A DNA stretch of 64,000 nucleotides. Source: Nocardioides szechwanensis (lineage in GTDB: Bacteria > Actinomycetota > Actinomycetes > Propionibacteriales > Nocardioidaceae). The notes under the pieces are model-generated. The model saw only the letters and a program-made list of their open reading frames with translations. It was not told the DNA's origin and made no database searches. Each line of letters opens with the position of its first letter. The stretch's first letter is position 1. Positions 19,637 to 28,319 of this stretch are shown here, piece by piece. The translations under genes were made by a program, and so were the position numbers. The stretch is taken from positions 310,001-374,000 of the forward strand of contig NZ_FNIC01000003.1 of assembly GCF_900103935.1 (NCBI RefSeq), given 5' to 3'.

Positions 19637-20086
19637 CTACGTGTGGGTGTGGACGCCGGGACCGGTGACCTTGAGGCTCGGCAGGTCGTCCAGGTTGTAG
19701 CTCAGCTCGAACGTGCGGCGGTAGCCGGTGTGGGCGACCCGCCAGCCCTCCGGCGTACGGACGTAGCGGTCGGTGTAGAACGCCGCCCCCTCGAGCATGA
19801 AGCGGAAAGCCTCGACGATCACCTTGTCCTGGAGGTACCAGCGCGCGGTGGCCTCGTCGCCCTCGATGGTGATCTCGGGGTGGTGCACCTGGTGCATGGT
19901 CAGCATGCCCTCGCCGAGGTTCTCTCGCATGTAGCTCACCAGCGCCGCACGGTCGTCGAAGACCAGCCCGTTGTAGTCACCGGTCGCCTCGGGCAGGAAG
20001 CAGGCCTCGAAGGCGTCCCAGTCCTTGGTGTCGAGGGTGCGCAGGTAGCGGTACTTGAGCTGGCAGATGTCGTCGTAGTCGGTCAC
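19637..20086 (-). CDS. SnoaL-like / NTF2-fold protein
   Basis: A protein of the nuclear transport factor 2 fold, 149 aa from GTG 20086 (MTDYDDICQLKYRYLRTLDTKDWDAFEACF). The family covers ketosteroid isomerase-like, dehydratase-like and non-enzymatic members; here D/Y/H residues are present but I cannot name the substrate. Another start, ATG 20104, adds MARLTS, but TAGATT at 20094-20099 lies exactly 7 bases before GTG 20086 and looks like the -10 of a leaderless transcript, which favours the shorter form. Confidence 0.82.
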   Translation of the reverse strand: MTDYDDICQLKYRYLRTLDTKDWDAFEACFLPEATGDYNGLVFDDRAALVSYMRENLGEGMLTMHQVHHPEITIEGDEATARWYLQDKVIVEAFRFMLEGAAFYTDRYVRTPEGWRVAHTGYRRTFELSYNLDDLPSLKVTGPGVHTHT

Positions 20087-20234
20087 AGAGGTCAATCTAG
20101 CCATTCCCTGTGGGCCGGATCACGTGGCGCGGCCGCCCCTGAGACGTGGTTGTAACCGTGGGTCAATCTCCCGGCGATGTTGCCCGGGCACGCTGGTCCC
20201 ACCGAGAACACCGAACACCTGAGGGGGACCCCCG

Positions 20235-20408
20235 ATGAACGCCGACATCACCACCGCACAAGAGACCGACCAGGCCCGCGAGAAGCGCGCCGCCTTCAAG
20301 CTGCGGCACGCCCGCGGCCTGACCACCCTGATGGACGAGCGCAGTGACCTGCGCGGCGTCCACGCCCTCGCCGACCTCGTCGACGACGCGGTCCGCTGGA
20401 CCGCGTGA
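20235..20408 (+). CDS. Small hypothetical protein (57 aa)
   Basis: A short, charged, helical reading frame (starting MNADITTAQETDQAREKRAA, ending DLVDDAVRWTA) with GAGGGGG about 7 bases before its ATG. Codon use has the strong third-position GC of its neighbours, which supports real coding. No family recognised. It stands alone between the SnoaL-like gene and hairpins at 20407-20453, divergent from the former. Confidence 0.6.
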   Translation: MNADITTAQETDQAREKRAAFKLRHARGLTTLMDERSDLRGVHALADLVDDAVRWTA

Positions 20409-20453
20409 AGGGCTTCGCCCTTCATTGGGAGAACTCGCTTCGCTCGTTCTCCC
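20407..20453. terminator. Two adjacent hairpins between convergent genes
   Basis: GAAGGGC-TTC-GCCCTTC (20407-20423) overlaps the stop of the small gene. GGGAGAAC (20427-20434) pairs with GTTCTCCC (20446-20453). They lie between the small gene (plus) and the HerA-like gene (minus, stop at 20463) and probably end both transcripts. No long T-run follows. Confidence 0.65.
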
Positions 20454-20462
20454 GTCTACCGT

Positions 20463-22067
20463 CTACCGCCTTCCGGTCTTGAACATGCCCCGCGCGATCT
20501 CTCGGGCCGCGGTGCGCATGAAGTCCTTGAAGGCGCTCGACTGCACGACGTCCCTGACCAGCCCGCCCTCGTCCTTCTCCCGGGGCGTACGGCGACTGGT
20601 CGGGGACGTCGGCTGCTTGGCCGGAGGCGTGGCGGCGGCCTCCTCCTCGGCCCGCTTGCGCGCGCCCTCCTCGAGACGTACGGCGAGCTTCTCGCGCGCC
20701 GACTCGCGGTCGACGGTCTCGGCGTACTTGGCGTAGCGCGGGCTGGCCTGGACCGCGGCGGCCATCGCCGCGGGGTCGCTGGGGCCCATCAGTGACTCAG
20801 GCGCCCGCAGCCTGGTCCAGGCCACCGGGGTGGGCGCGCCGCGCTCGTTCATCACGGTCACCACGGCCTCGCCGATGCCCAGGCTCGTGATCACGGCACC
20901 GAGGTCGTCGTACGCACTAGTGGGGTAGGTGTTGACGGTGGCCTTGAGGGCCTTGGCGTCGTTGGGCGTGTGGGCGCGCAGCTGGTGCTGGACCCGCGAG
21001 CCGAGCTGCGCGAGCACCTCGTCCGGCACGTCGGTGGGGCTCTGCGTCACGAAGAAGACGCCGACGCCCTTGGAGCGGATCAGGCGCACCGTCTGGGCCA
21101 CCTGCTGGAGGAACTCCTTCGACGCGTCGTTGAACAGCAGGTGCGCCTCGTCGAAGAAGAACACCAGCTTGGGCTTGTCGATGTCGCCGACCTCGGGCAG
21201 GTCGTGGAAGAGGTCGGCCAGCAGCCACATGAGGAACGTCGAGAAGACCGCGGGGCGGTCCTGCAGGTTGGGCAGCTCCACGAGGGAGATCAGCCCCTTG
21301 CCGTCGGCGGTGGTCTGCAGGAAGTCGGCCGACTCGAACTCCGGCTCGCCGAAGAACTCGTCGGCGCCCTGGTCCTGGAAGGCGATCAGCTCGCGCAGGA
21401 TGACCCCCGCGGTCGCCGAGGACAGGCCACCGAGCTCCTTGAGCTCGGGCTTGCCCTCGTCGCTGGTGAGGTGGCCGACCACGGCCCGCAGGTCGGCGAG
21501 GTCGAGCAGCGGCAGCCCCGCCCGGTCGGCGTAGTGGAAGACCAGGCCGAGGCTGGACTCCTGGGTGTCGTTGAGGCCGAGCACCTTGCTCAGCAGGGTG
21601 GGGCCGAAGGCGCTCATCGTCACCCGCAGCGGGATGCCGGTGCCCTGCCCGCCGAGCGCGTAGTACTCCACCGGGAAGCCGGTCGCCGTCCACTGCTGGC
21701 CGACCGACTGCGCACGGGCGGTGACCTTGTCGCTGGTCTCGCCCGGCGTGGCCAGGCCGGAGAGGTCGCCCTTGATGTCGGCGGCGAAGACCGGCACCCC
21801 CTGGGTGCTCAGCTGCTCGGCCAGCAGCTGCAGGGTCTTCGTCTTGCCCGTGCCGGTCGCGCCCGCCACGAGACCATGCCGGTTGACCATCGCGAGCGGG
21901 ATCCTGATCCGTACGTCGGACAGGTTCACCGCGTCGAGCATCAGCCCACCGAGGTCCAGCGCCGCACCCTCGAAGGCGTAGCCGGGGGCGACCGCGGCCA
22001 CCACCGGGCTGTCGCCGGCGGCCGGCGGCGGGGTCTCGGGAGTGGGGTTCGCGGGGGTCTCCGTCAT
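20463..22067 (-). CDS. HerA-like helicase, DUF853 family ATPase
   Basis: 534 aa with a RecA-like ATPase core. Walker A is GATGTGKTKT (about 80-89), Walker B LVFFFDEAHLLF, and FVTQSPTDVPDEVLAQLGSRVQHQLRAHTPNDAKAL matches the sensor/arginine-finger region of the DUF853 (YjgR) group. HerA relatives pump or process DNA ends, but the role of DUF853 proteins is not established. The C-terminal 80 residues are charged and low-complexity. ATG 22067 is preceded by TATGTT seven bases upstream, pointing to a leaderless mRNA. Confidence 0.88.
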   Translation of the reverse strand: MTETPANPTPETPPPAAGDSPVVAAVAPGYAFEGAALDLGGLMLDAVNLSDVRIRIPLAMVNRHGLVAGATGTGKTKTLQLLAEQLSTQGVPVFAADIKGDLSGLATPGETSDKVTARAQSVGQQWTATGFPVEYYALGGQGTGIPLRVTMSAFGPTLLSKVLGLNDTQESSLGLVFHYADRAGLPLLDLADLRAVVGHLTSDEGKPELKELGGLSSATAGVILRELIAFQDQGADEFFGEPEFESADFLQTTADGKGLISLVELPNLQDRPAVFSTFLMWLLADLFHDLPEVGDIDKPKLVFFFDEAHLLFNDASKEFLQQVAQTVRLIRSKGVGVFFVTQSPTDVPDEVLAQLGSRVQHQLRAHTPNDAKALKATVNTYPTSAYDDLGAVITSLGIGEAVVTVMNERGAPTPVAWTRLRAPESLMGPSDPAAMAAAVQASPRYAKYAETVDRESAREKLAVRLEEGARKRAEEEAAATPPAKQPTSPTSRRTPREKDEGGLVRDVVQSSAFKDFMRTAAREIARGMFKTGRR

Positions 22068-22135
22068 GGGCGCCAACATAGCCGCCGTCACAGCCGCCAC
22101 CGGAGGGGTAGCCGGACGCCGTTTATAGTCGCGGC

Positions 22136-22432
22136 GTGATCTTCAAACGCGTCGGGGAGGGCCGGCCCTACCCGGAGCACGGCCTCTCCGCCGGCGCGTG
22201 GGCCGGCGTGCCGCCGCGCCAGGTGCGGCTCGACGAGCTGGTCACGACGAAGGACACCCTCCAGCTGGCGACGCTGCTCGACGAGGACTCCACGTTCTAC
22301 GGCGACCTCTTCGCCCACGTCGTGGAGTGGCGCGACGAGTACTACCTCGAGGACGGTCTCCACCGCGCGCTGCGCGCCGCACTGCACCAGCGCAACGTGC
22401 TCCACGCCCGCGTCCACCGGCTGGAGGCCTGA
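22136..22432 (+). CDS. Conserved actinobacterial small protein, often labelled VapB-family antitoxin
   Basis: 98 aa from GTG 22136 (MIFKRVGEGRPYPEHGLSAGAWAGVPPRQVRLDELVTT). Close relatives in Streptomyces, as I recall, carry the label VapB family antitoxin and also precede a LytR_C gene. No PIN-domain or other toxin lies next to it, so I do not accept a toxin-antitoxin role here. TATAGT at 22124-22129 lies 6 bases before the GTG, so the mRNA is probably leaderless. It is followed after 1 base by the LytR_C gene. Confidence 0.8.
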   Translation: MIFKRVGEGRPYPEHGLSAGAWAGVPPRQVRLDELVTTKDTLQLATLLDEDSTFYGDLFAHVVEWRDEYYLEDGLHRALRAALHQRNVLHARVHRLEA

Positions 22433-22433
22433 C

Positions 22434-22976
22434 ATGGCCTCGCTCATCGCGGCCCGGCTGCGCACGGCGCTCACCCTCGGTGTGCTCGGGGTGCTGCTGC
22501 TGATCGGCGTGACGTGGGGATGGTCGGCGGTCACCGCGCCGTTCCCGGAGTCGACCGAGACCCCCATCTGCACCGACACGACGGTGCCCGCCGGCACCAA
22601 GGTCTACCCCGACCAGGTCCTGGTCAGCGTCGCCAACGCCGGCACCACCGAGGGCCTGGCCGGGCGCGTGATGCTGCTCCTGACCGACGCCGGCTTCGGC
22701 GCCGGCCGCACCGACAACGCGCCGCCCACCGCCGAGGTCGAGTTCGCCGAGATCTGGACCGACGACCCGCGCAACCCCGCGGTCCGGCTGGTCGCGAGCC
22801 GGCTCGGGGAGCGTGCCGAGATCGTCGAGGCCGAGACCGACCTGCCCGGCGTCACCGTGATCGTCGGCGACGAGTTCACCAAGCTGGTCGAGGGCCGCAA
22901 GTCGACGAAGTCCGACGACGACTCCGAGATCTGCAGCCCCCCGGCCGAGGCCGACACCGACGAGGGCGTCTCCTAG
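22434..22976 (+). CDS. LytR C-terminal domain-containing membrane protein
   Basis: 180 aa: an N-terminal membrane helix (about 10-30, LRTALTLGVLGVLLLIGVTWGWSA in part), then an extracytoplasmic LytR_C domain (VLVSVANAGTTEGLAGRVMLLLTDAGF) of the type attached to LytR-CpsA-Psr wall enzymes, here on its own. It may sense or bind cell-wall polymers. GGAGG sits 8 bases before ATG. It is co-transcribed with the small gene before it. Its TAG stop shares the CTAG at 22973-22976 with the stop of the convergent antiporter gene. Confidence 0.85.
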   Translation: MASLIAARLRTALTLGVLGVLLLIGVTWGWSAVTAPFPESTETPICTDTTVPAGTKVYPDQVLVSVANAGTTEGLAGRVMLLLTDAGFGAGRTDNAPPTAEVEFAEIWTDDPRNPAVRLVASRLGERAEIVEAETDLPGVTVIVGDEFTKLVEGRKSTKSDDDSEICSPPAEADTDEGVS

Positions 22977-24469
22977 GACTCGTCGAGCCACTGGGCGAGA
23001 CGGCCGCGCAGGCTGACCTGCCGCAGCCGCTCCTCGGTGCGCCAGCGCAGCTTGCGGGGGGTGACCACGAGCAGCTCGTCGCCGTGGCGCAGGACGGTAC
23101 GCCGCTCGGGCACCTTGGCGTCGCCGTCGCGGATGATCAGCGCGACCGACGCACCCGTCGGCAGCCGCAGCTCGCCCACCTCGACGCCGTGCATGAGCGA
23201 CGCCGGACTGATCGTGACCTGGAGCAGGTCGGCAGCCACCCGCTCGAGCGGCGCCGCCTCGAGCTCGAGGTCGCGCGGCTCGAACCGGCGGGCCACGCCG
23301 AGGACCCGCGCGACGACCGGGAGCGTCGGGCCGGTCAGCAGCGTGTAGATCACGACCATGACGAAGACGATGTCGAAGAGACGTTCGGCGTCTTTCACCC
23401 CCTCGGCCAGCGGGATCGTCGTGAAGACGATCGGGACCGCTCCGCGCAGTCCGGCCCACGAGAGGAAGCCCAGCTCACGCCACGGCATCGGCTGGACGGT
23501 CGCGCTGACGAGCACCGAGAGCGGACGGGCCACGAAGGTCAGGATCAGCCCGGCCGCCACCGCAAGCCCCACCGTCTCCATCGAGATCCGGCCCGGGGAG
23601 AGCAGCAGCCCGAGCATGACGAACAGCCCGATCTGGGCGAGCCACGCGATGCCCTCGGAGAACGACCGGGTGGCGTTGCGGTGCGGGAGGTCGGAGTTGC
23701 CGAGCACGAGGGCGGCGACGTAGACGGCGGCGAAGCCCGACGCGTGAACGGCGGCCCCGCCGGCGTACGCGAAGACCGTCAGGCAGAGCACCGCGATCGG
23801 GTAGAGGCCGGTCGACGGCAGGGCCGCGCGCCGCATCACCCAGGCGCCGCCGAAGCCGACGGCGAGCCCGAACAGCACGCCGGCGGAGAGCTCGAAGACG
23901 ATCGTCAGGAGCATCATCAGCACGCCCTCGTCGGCGGCGGCGCCGGTCGAGACGAGCACCACGAGCACGACGGTGGGGGCGTCGTTGAGGCCGGACTCGG
24001 CCTCGAGGGAGCCGGTGAGCTTGCGCGGCAGCGGCACCACGCGCAGCACGGAGAACACCGCCGCCGCGTCGGTCGCGGACGTGACCGCCCCGAGCAGCAC
24101 GGCGAGCTCCCACGGCAGCCCGAGCAGGAAGTGCGCACCGGTCGCGACCACCGCCACCGAGACGGTGACGCCGATGGTGGCCAGCGAGACACCCAGCTTC
24201 ATCGCGGGCCGGATCTCACGCCAGTTGGTGGTCAGACCGCCCTCGGCCAGGATCAGGACCAGCGCCGCGAACCCCAGCGCGTGGGCGAGCTCGGCGTCCT
24301 CGAAGCCGATGCCGAAGCCGGCCTCGCCGAGGAGCACGCCCATCAGCAGGTAGATCAGAAGGCTGGGGAGCCCGGCCCGGGTGCTGACCCGCACGGCCAA
24401 CACGGCCAGCAACGTGACGGCGGAGCCCAGCAGCAGGAAGGTCTCGAGCTGGTGGACGTCGAACGACAT
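22973..24469 (-). CDS. Potassium/proton antiporter, CPA1 family with TrkA-C domain
   Basis: 498 aa with about twelve membrane helices (residues 8-385) of the Na+/H+ exchanger fold. The conserved core SATDAAAVFSVLR and ESGLNDAPTVVLVV contains the ion-binding acidic residues. The C-terminal ~80 residues form a TrkA_C (RCK_C) domain (HGVEVGELRLPTGASVALIIRDG). This layout matches CvrA/NhaP2-type K+/H+ antiporters, so K+ export and pH or osmotic balance are likely; Na+ cannot be ruled out from sequence. Confidence 0.9.
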   Translation of the reverse strand: MSFDVHQLETFLLLGSAVTLLAVLAVRVSTRAGLPSLLIYLLMGVLLGEAGFGIGFEDAELAHALGFAALVLILAEGGLTTNWREIRPAMKLGVSLATIGVTVSVAVVATGAHFLLGLPWELAVLLGAVTSATDAAAVFSVLRVVPLPRKLTGSLEAESGLNDAPTVVLVVLVSTGAAADEGVLMMLLTIVFELSAGVLFGLAVGFGGAWVMRRAALPSTGLYPIAVLCLTVFAYAGGAAVHASGFAAVYVAALVLGNSDLPHRNATRSFSEGIAWLAQIGLFVMLGLLLSPGRISMETVGLAVAAGLILTFVARPLSVLVSATVQPMPWRELGFLSWAGLRGAVPIVFTTIPLAEGVKDAERLFDIVFVMVVIYTLLTGPTLPVVARVLGVARRFEPRDLELEAAPLERVAADLLQVTISPASLMHGVEVGELRLPTGASVALIIRDGDAKVPERRTVLRHGDELLVVTPRKLRWRTEERLRQVSLRGRLAQWLDES

Positions 24470-24545
24470 GTCACCTCGTCCTGCTTGGCGGGGCGGCGGG
24501 TGCGCAGTCTATCGGTGCGCGAGGGCCGTCCTGACCGAGTCGACG

Positions 24546-25565
24546 TCAGGTGGTCGGGGTGTAGCCGGGCCGCCCGGAGGCGTCCCACTCCTCCCAGAAC
24601 GACGTGAACTCCTCGCCGAGGAACGGGTCGCCGCCGGTCATGGCGATCCCGCCTCGTCGTACGGTCCAGTCCCAGGGCGAGAGCTCCTGTGCGGCGGCGA
24701 GGTGGGTGCGCGCGTCCTCGGTGCGGCCCTGCCGCTGGAGGTGGGCGGCGACGCGACGCTCGGCGAGCGCGCGCTGCTCCTCGTCGGTGCGCTGCGCCGG
24801 CTCGACCTGGGCGCTCTCGGGCAGGACGCCGTCCTTGACCCAGGCCCGCAGCAGGTCGTGGTGCTGCTCGCTGCTGATCTTGGTGAACTCGACGAACTGG
24901 TCGTCGCCGGGCGCGATCGTCGGCGGCTTCACGATGTTGTCGTCCTCGTCGATCCACACCACCGAGGGCACGTTGGTGATGCCGTAGCGCTCGGCGGTCA
25001 CGTGGGCGGTGTCGACCGCGACGGGGTACGACGGGTGGCCGGCCTCGATCCACGGCCGGGAGTCCTCGGGGTCGGCGTCGAGCGCCACGGAGAACAGCTT
25101 CAGGCCCGTGTCGGCGAGCTCGTCCTGGAGCTGCTGCCAGCCGGCGAGCTCGTGGCGGCACCCGCACCACGACGCCCACGTGACGAGGACGCGCTTGCTG
25201 CCGGAGAAGTCGTCGAAGCTGACCGGGTTGCCGTCGACGTCGTTGAGGGTGAGCGACGGCGCCTTGCCGTCGCGCAGCTCCTGAAGCCGCGCCTCCGCCG
25301 ACGGCGCGAGGGCGACCACGTCGGAGGCGGTGTCGCGGGCCGTGACCACGCCGACCACGTCGGCCCACGCGTCGAGATCGATCAGGTCCGGGTTGTCCGG
25401 GTGCGCGATCTGGCGGCCGAACAGCGGCAGGCACACCTCGCCCCGGCACAGTCCCACGGGCTTGAGCGTCCAGCCGGTGGCGGCGGTGAGGTCCTCGGCG
25501 TGCACGTAGCCGTCGGCGGTGCGCAGCTGGTGCTCGCGGCCGTCCACGTCGATCAGGGTCAGCAT
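24546..25565 (-). CDS. TlpA/ResA-like thioredoxin-domain protein with CXC active site
   Basis: 339 aa, no signal peptide, so probably cytosolic. The redoxin domain spans about 100-240 (APSLTLNDVDGNPVSFDDFSG...). The active-site loop reads WASWCGCRHEL with C134 and C136: one residue is missing from the usual WCxPC, giving CXC. The cis-Pro region TNVPSVVWIDEDD is normal. An N-terminal part has C40 and C45, and the C-terminus is TPR-like (ERRVAAHLQRQGRTEDARTHLAAAQELSP). Substrate unknown. It diverges from the KSTD-like gene, with the KstR-type operator between them. Confidence 0.8.
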   Translation of the reverse strand: MLTLIDVDGREHQLRTADGYVHAEDLTAATGWTLKPVGLCRGEVCLPLFGRQIAHPDNPDLIDLDAWADVVGVVTARDTASDVVALAPSAEARLQELRDGKAPSLTLNDVDGNPVSFDDFSGSKRVLVTWASWCGCRHELAGWQQLQDELADTGLKLFSVALDADPEDSRPWIEAGHPSYPVAVDTAHVTAERYGITNVPSVVWIDEDDNIVKPPTIAPGDDQFVEFTKISSEQHHDLLRAWVKDGVLPESAQVEPAQRTDEEQRALAERRVAAHLQRQGRTEDARTHLAAAQELSPWDWTVRRGGIAMTGGDPFLGEEFTSFWEEWDASGRPGYTPTT

Positions 25566-25587
25566 GGTGGTCAGGATCGCACGAAAC

Positions 25588-25601
25588 TGAAACTTGTTCT
25601 A
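25588..25601. promoter_or_regulatory. KstR-type operator overlapping the -10 of the flavoprotein gene
   Basis: TGAAACTTGTTCTA matches the KstR consensus TNNAACNNGTTNNA at every fixed base. It lies 11 bases before the flavoprotein ATG and overlaps the probable -10 TAGATT (25600-25605), which is itself 7 bases from the ATG. A TetR-type repressor bound here would block that promoter. It also lies 22 bases before the thioredoxin-like start on the other strand. Confidence 0.7.
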
Positions 25602-25612
25602 GATTTGCGGCC

Positions 25613-27103
25613 ATGACCTCAACGCCCAAGGGCACCGCGATCCCAGCCGTCCTCCCGGCAGCCGACCTGCCCGCCGACGCGCCGTCGTACGACGTCGTGG
25701 TGGTCGGCTTCGGCATCGCCGGGGGCTGCGCGGCGCTGGAGGCGGCCAGGGCGGGCGCGTCGGTGCTGCTGCTGGAGAAGGCCGCCGTGCACGGCGGCAC
25801 GTCGAGCATGTCGGGGGGCCACTTCTACCTCGGTGGCGGCACCGCGGTGCAGCGTGCGACCAGCCAGGAGGACTCGGCCGACGAGATGTACAAGTACCTC
25901 CTCGCGGTCTCTAAGGACCCCGAGCCCGACAAGATCCGCGTCTACTGCGACGAGTCGGTCGAGCACTTCGACTGGCTGGAGTCGCTGGGCTTCGAGTTCG
26001 AGCGCAGCTACTACCCCGAGAAGGCCGTCATCCAGCCCGGCACGCAGGGGCTGATGTTCACCGGCAACGAGAAGGTCTGGCCGTTCCGCGAGCAGGCCCG
26101 GCCCGCTCCGCGCGGACACAAGGTGCCGGTGCCCGGCGACACCGAGGGCACCCGGATCGTGATGGACCTGCTGCGCGAGCGCATCGAGGAGGCCCGCGTC
26201 ACCGTGCGCTACGAGACCGGCGTGACCAACCTGGTCGTCGCCGACTCCAACTCCGGCTCGGGTGCGGTCGTGGGGGTCGCCTGGCGCTCGTTCGACGAGA
26301 CCGGGTTCGTGGCGGCGCCGTCGGTGATCGTCGCGGCCGGTGGCTTCGTGATGAACCCCGACATGGTCGCCGAGCACACGCCGGCGCTGGGCTCCAAGCT
26401 CTTCACGCTCGGGTCGACGTACGACGACGGGCTGGGCATCCGCCTCGGCCAGTCGGTCGGTGCGGAGCTCAAGCACATGGACGAGCCGTTCATCACCGCG
26501 CCGCTCTACCCGCCGTCGGTGCTGGTGAAGGGGCTGCTGGTCAACCAGGCCGGCGAGCGCTTCGTCGCGGAGGACAGCTACCACTCGCGCACCTCGCAGT
26601 TCGTGATGGAGCAGCCCGACTCGGCGGCGTACCTCATCGTCGACAGCGAGCACGTGGAGTACCCCAAGATGCCGCTGGTCCCCCTCATCGACGGCTACGA
26701 GACAGTGGCGGAGATGGCCTCTGCGCTCGGCGTGCCGCTGGACACCCTGCAGGCCACGCTCGACCGCTACAACGCCAACGCCGAGCGTGGCGAGGACCCC
26801 GACTTCCACAAGGCCGCGGAGTGGTTGGCGCCCCAGTCGGTCGGCCCGTGGGCGGTCTTCGACGTCCGCCTCGGCCACGCCCTCTACGCCGGCTTCACCC
26901 TCGGCGGCATCCGGGTCAGCGTCGACGGTGAGGTCCAGCGCCCCGACGGCTCGGTCGTCCATGGCCTGTACGCCGCCGGCGCCTGCGCGTCCAACCTCGC
27001 CCAGGACGGCAAGGGCTACTGCTCCGGCACCCAGCTCGGCGAGGGCTCCTACTTCGGGCGTCGGGCTGGGCGGCACGCCGCCGCGGCTCGAGCGAGGGTC
27101 TGA
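25613..27103 (+). CDS. FAD-dependent oxidoreductase, 3-ketosteroid-dehydrogenase-like
   Basis: 496 aa flavoprotein of the fumarate reductase/KSTD superfamily. Rossmann motif VVVGFGIAGG at 29-38, ELEK-type ribose-binding acidic end LLLEKA at 52-57, and HGGTSSMSGG at 60-69, the loop seen in 3-ketosteroid Delta1-dehydrogenases. The C-terminal FAD motif is GLYAAGACASNLAQDGKGY. It may act on a steroid or other polycyclic or CoA-bound ring substrate; the KstR-type operator before it supports steroid catabolism. The start ATG 25613 follows TAGATT by 7 bases, so the mRNA is probably leaderless. Exact substrate is not determined. Confidence 0.85.
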   Translation: MTSTPKGTAIPAVLPAADLPADAPSYDVVVVGFGIAGGCAALEAARAGASVLLLEKAAVHGGTSSMSGGHFYLGGGTAVQRATSQEDSADEMYKYLLAVSKDPEPDKIRVYCDESVEHFDWLESLGFEFERSYYPEKAVIQPGTQGLMFTGNEKVWPFREQARPAPRGHKVPVPGDTEGTRIVMDLLRERIEEARVTVRYETGVTNLVVADSNSGSGAVVGVAWRSFDETGFVAAPSVIVAAGGFVMNPDMVAEHTPALGSKLFTLGSTYDDGLGIRLGQSVGAELKHMDEPFITAPLYPPSVLVKGLLVNQAGERFVAEDSYHSRTSQFVMEQPDSAAYLIVDSEHVEYPKMPLVPLIDGYETVAEMASALGVPLDTLQATLDRYNANAERGEDPDFHKAAEWLAPQSVGPWAVFDVRLGHALYAGFTLGGIRVSVDGEVQRPDGSVVHGLYAAGACASNLAQDGKGYCSGTQLGEGSYFGRRAGRHAAAARARV

Positions 27104-27127
27104 CCGCCACGGGCTAGCCTCGGCCAC

Positions 27128-28315
27128 GTGACCGACCGCCTGGTGGTGGCGCAGCGCGCCAACGTGCCGCCGTTCCACGTGATGGACCTGCTGGAGGCGT
27201 CGGCGCGCCGGCAGCGCACGCACGGCGACGTGCTCAACCTGCTGGCGGGGCAGCCGAGCACGGGCGCACCGGAGCCGGTGCGGGCGGAGGCGGTCCGGCT
27301 GCTCGGCACCGGCGACCCGCTCGGCTACACGCCGGCGACCGGGATTCTGGAGCTGCGTGAGGCGATCGCGGGGCACCACCGCCGGGCGCACGGCATCGAG
27401 GTCGGGCCGAAGGACGTCGTCGTGACCACGGGGTCGAGCGGCGGGTTCCTGCTGGCGTTCCTGGCCGCGTTCGAGGTCGGCGACCGGGTGGCGATGGCCC
27501 GCCCGGGCTACCCCTGCTACCGCAACGTCCTCACCGCGCTCGGCTGCGAGGTGGTCGAGATCGCGACCGGCCCCGAGACCCGCTTCCAGCCCACCGTCGA
27601 GCAGCTCACGGAGACCCACGCACACACCCCGCTCAAGGGCGTCGTGGTCGCCAGCCCGGCCAACCCGACGGGCACCATGCTGCTGCCGGCCGAGCTGGCC
27701 GCCATCGCCCGCTGGTGCGACGAGAGCCAGGTGCAGCTGATCTCGGACGAGATCTACCACGGGATCGAGTACGCCGGCATCGACGGCGGCGAGACCCTCG
27801 CTCGGTCAGCGTGGGAGACCAGTCGCGAGGCGGTCGTGTTCTCCAGCTTCTCGAAGTACTTCTCCATGACCGGCTGGCGGATCGGCTGGATGCTGGTCCC
27901 CGAGCGCCTGCGCCGCGCGGTCGACGTGCTCACGGGCAACTTCACGATCTGCCCGCCGGTGATCGCCCAGCGCGCCTGCCTGGCGGCGTTTGACGACGCG
28001 TCGTACGCCGAGCTCGACGGGCACGTGCGCCGCTACGCCGACAACCGGCGGCTGCTGCTCGAGACACTGCCCAGCCTCGGCATCACCCGGCTCGCGCCCG
28101 CCGACGGCGCGTTCTACGTCTACGCCGACGTGGGTCACCTGACCCAGGACTCGATGGCGTTCGCCCACGACCTGCTCGCGACCACCGGGGTCGCGGTCGC
28201 GACCGGCGTCGACTTCGACACGGTCGAGGGCCAGCACCACATCCGGCTCAGCTTCGCCGGACCGCGCTCCGACATCGAGCAGGCGCTGGCCCGCCTCGAC
28301 GCCGCTTGGGCCTAG
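27128..28315 (+). CDS. PLP-dependent aminotransferase, class I/II
   Basis: 395 aa fold-type I aminotransferase. The PLP lysine is K243 in SFSKYFSMTGWRIGW. Also present are the phosphate-binding TTGSSGGFLLAF, the Asn/Pro motif ASPANPTGTM, Asp/Tyr ISDEIYHGIEY, and the substrate-binding Arg in HHIRLSFAG. Closest in style to aspartate/alanine-type transaminases; substrate not known. GTG 27128 has TAGCCT seven bases before it, so transcription is probably leaderless and separate from the flavoprotein gene 24 bases upstream. A palindromic element follows the stop. Confidence 0.9.
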   Translation: MTDRLVVAQRANVPPFHVMDLLEASARRQRTHGDVLNLLAGQPSTGAPEPVRAEAVRLLGTGDPLGYTPATGILELREAIAGHHRRAHGIEVGPKDVVVTTGSSGGFLLAFLAAFEVGDRVAMARPGYPCYRNVLTALGCEVVEIATGPETRFQPTVEQLTETHAHTPLKGVVVASPANPTGTMLLPAELAAIARWCDESQVQLISDEIYHGIEYAGIDGGETLARSAWETSREAVVFSSFSKYFSMTGWRIGWMLVPERLRRAVDVLTGNFTICPPVIAQRACLAAFDDASYAELDGHVRRYADNRRLLLETLPSLGITRLAPADGAFYVYADVGHLTQDSMAFAHDLLATTGVAVATGVDFDTVEGQHHIRLSFAGPRSDIEQALARLDAAWA

Positions 28316-28319
28316 CCTC

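Noticed and set aside
22136-22432. VapB antitoxin of a toxin-antitoxin pair
   Set aside because: No PIN-domain toxin or other small partner lies beside it; the neighbour is a LytR_C membrane protein. The label seems inherited from annotation of relatives.
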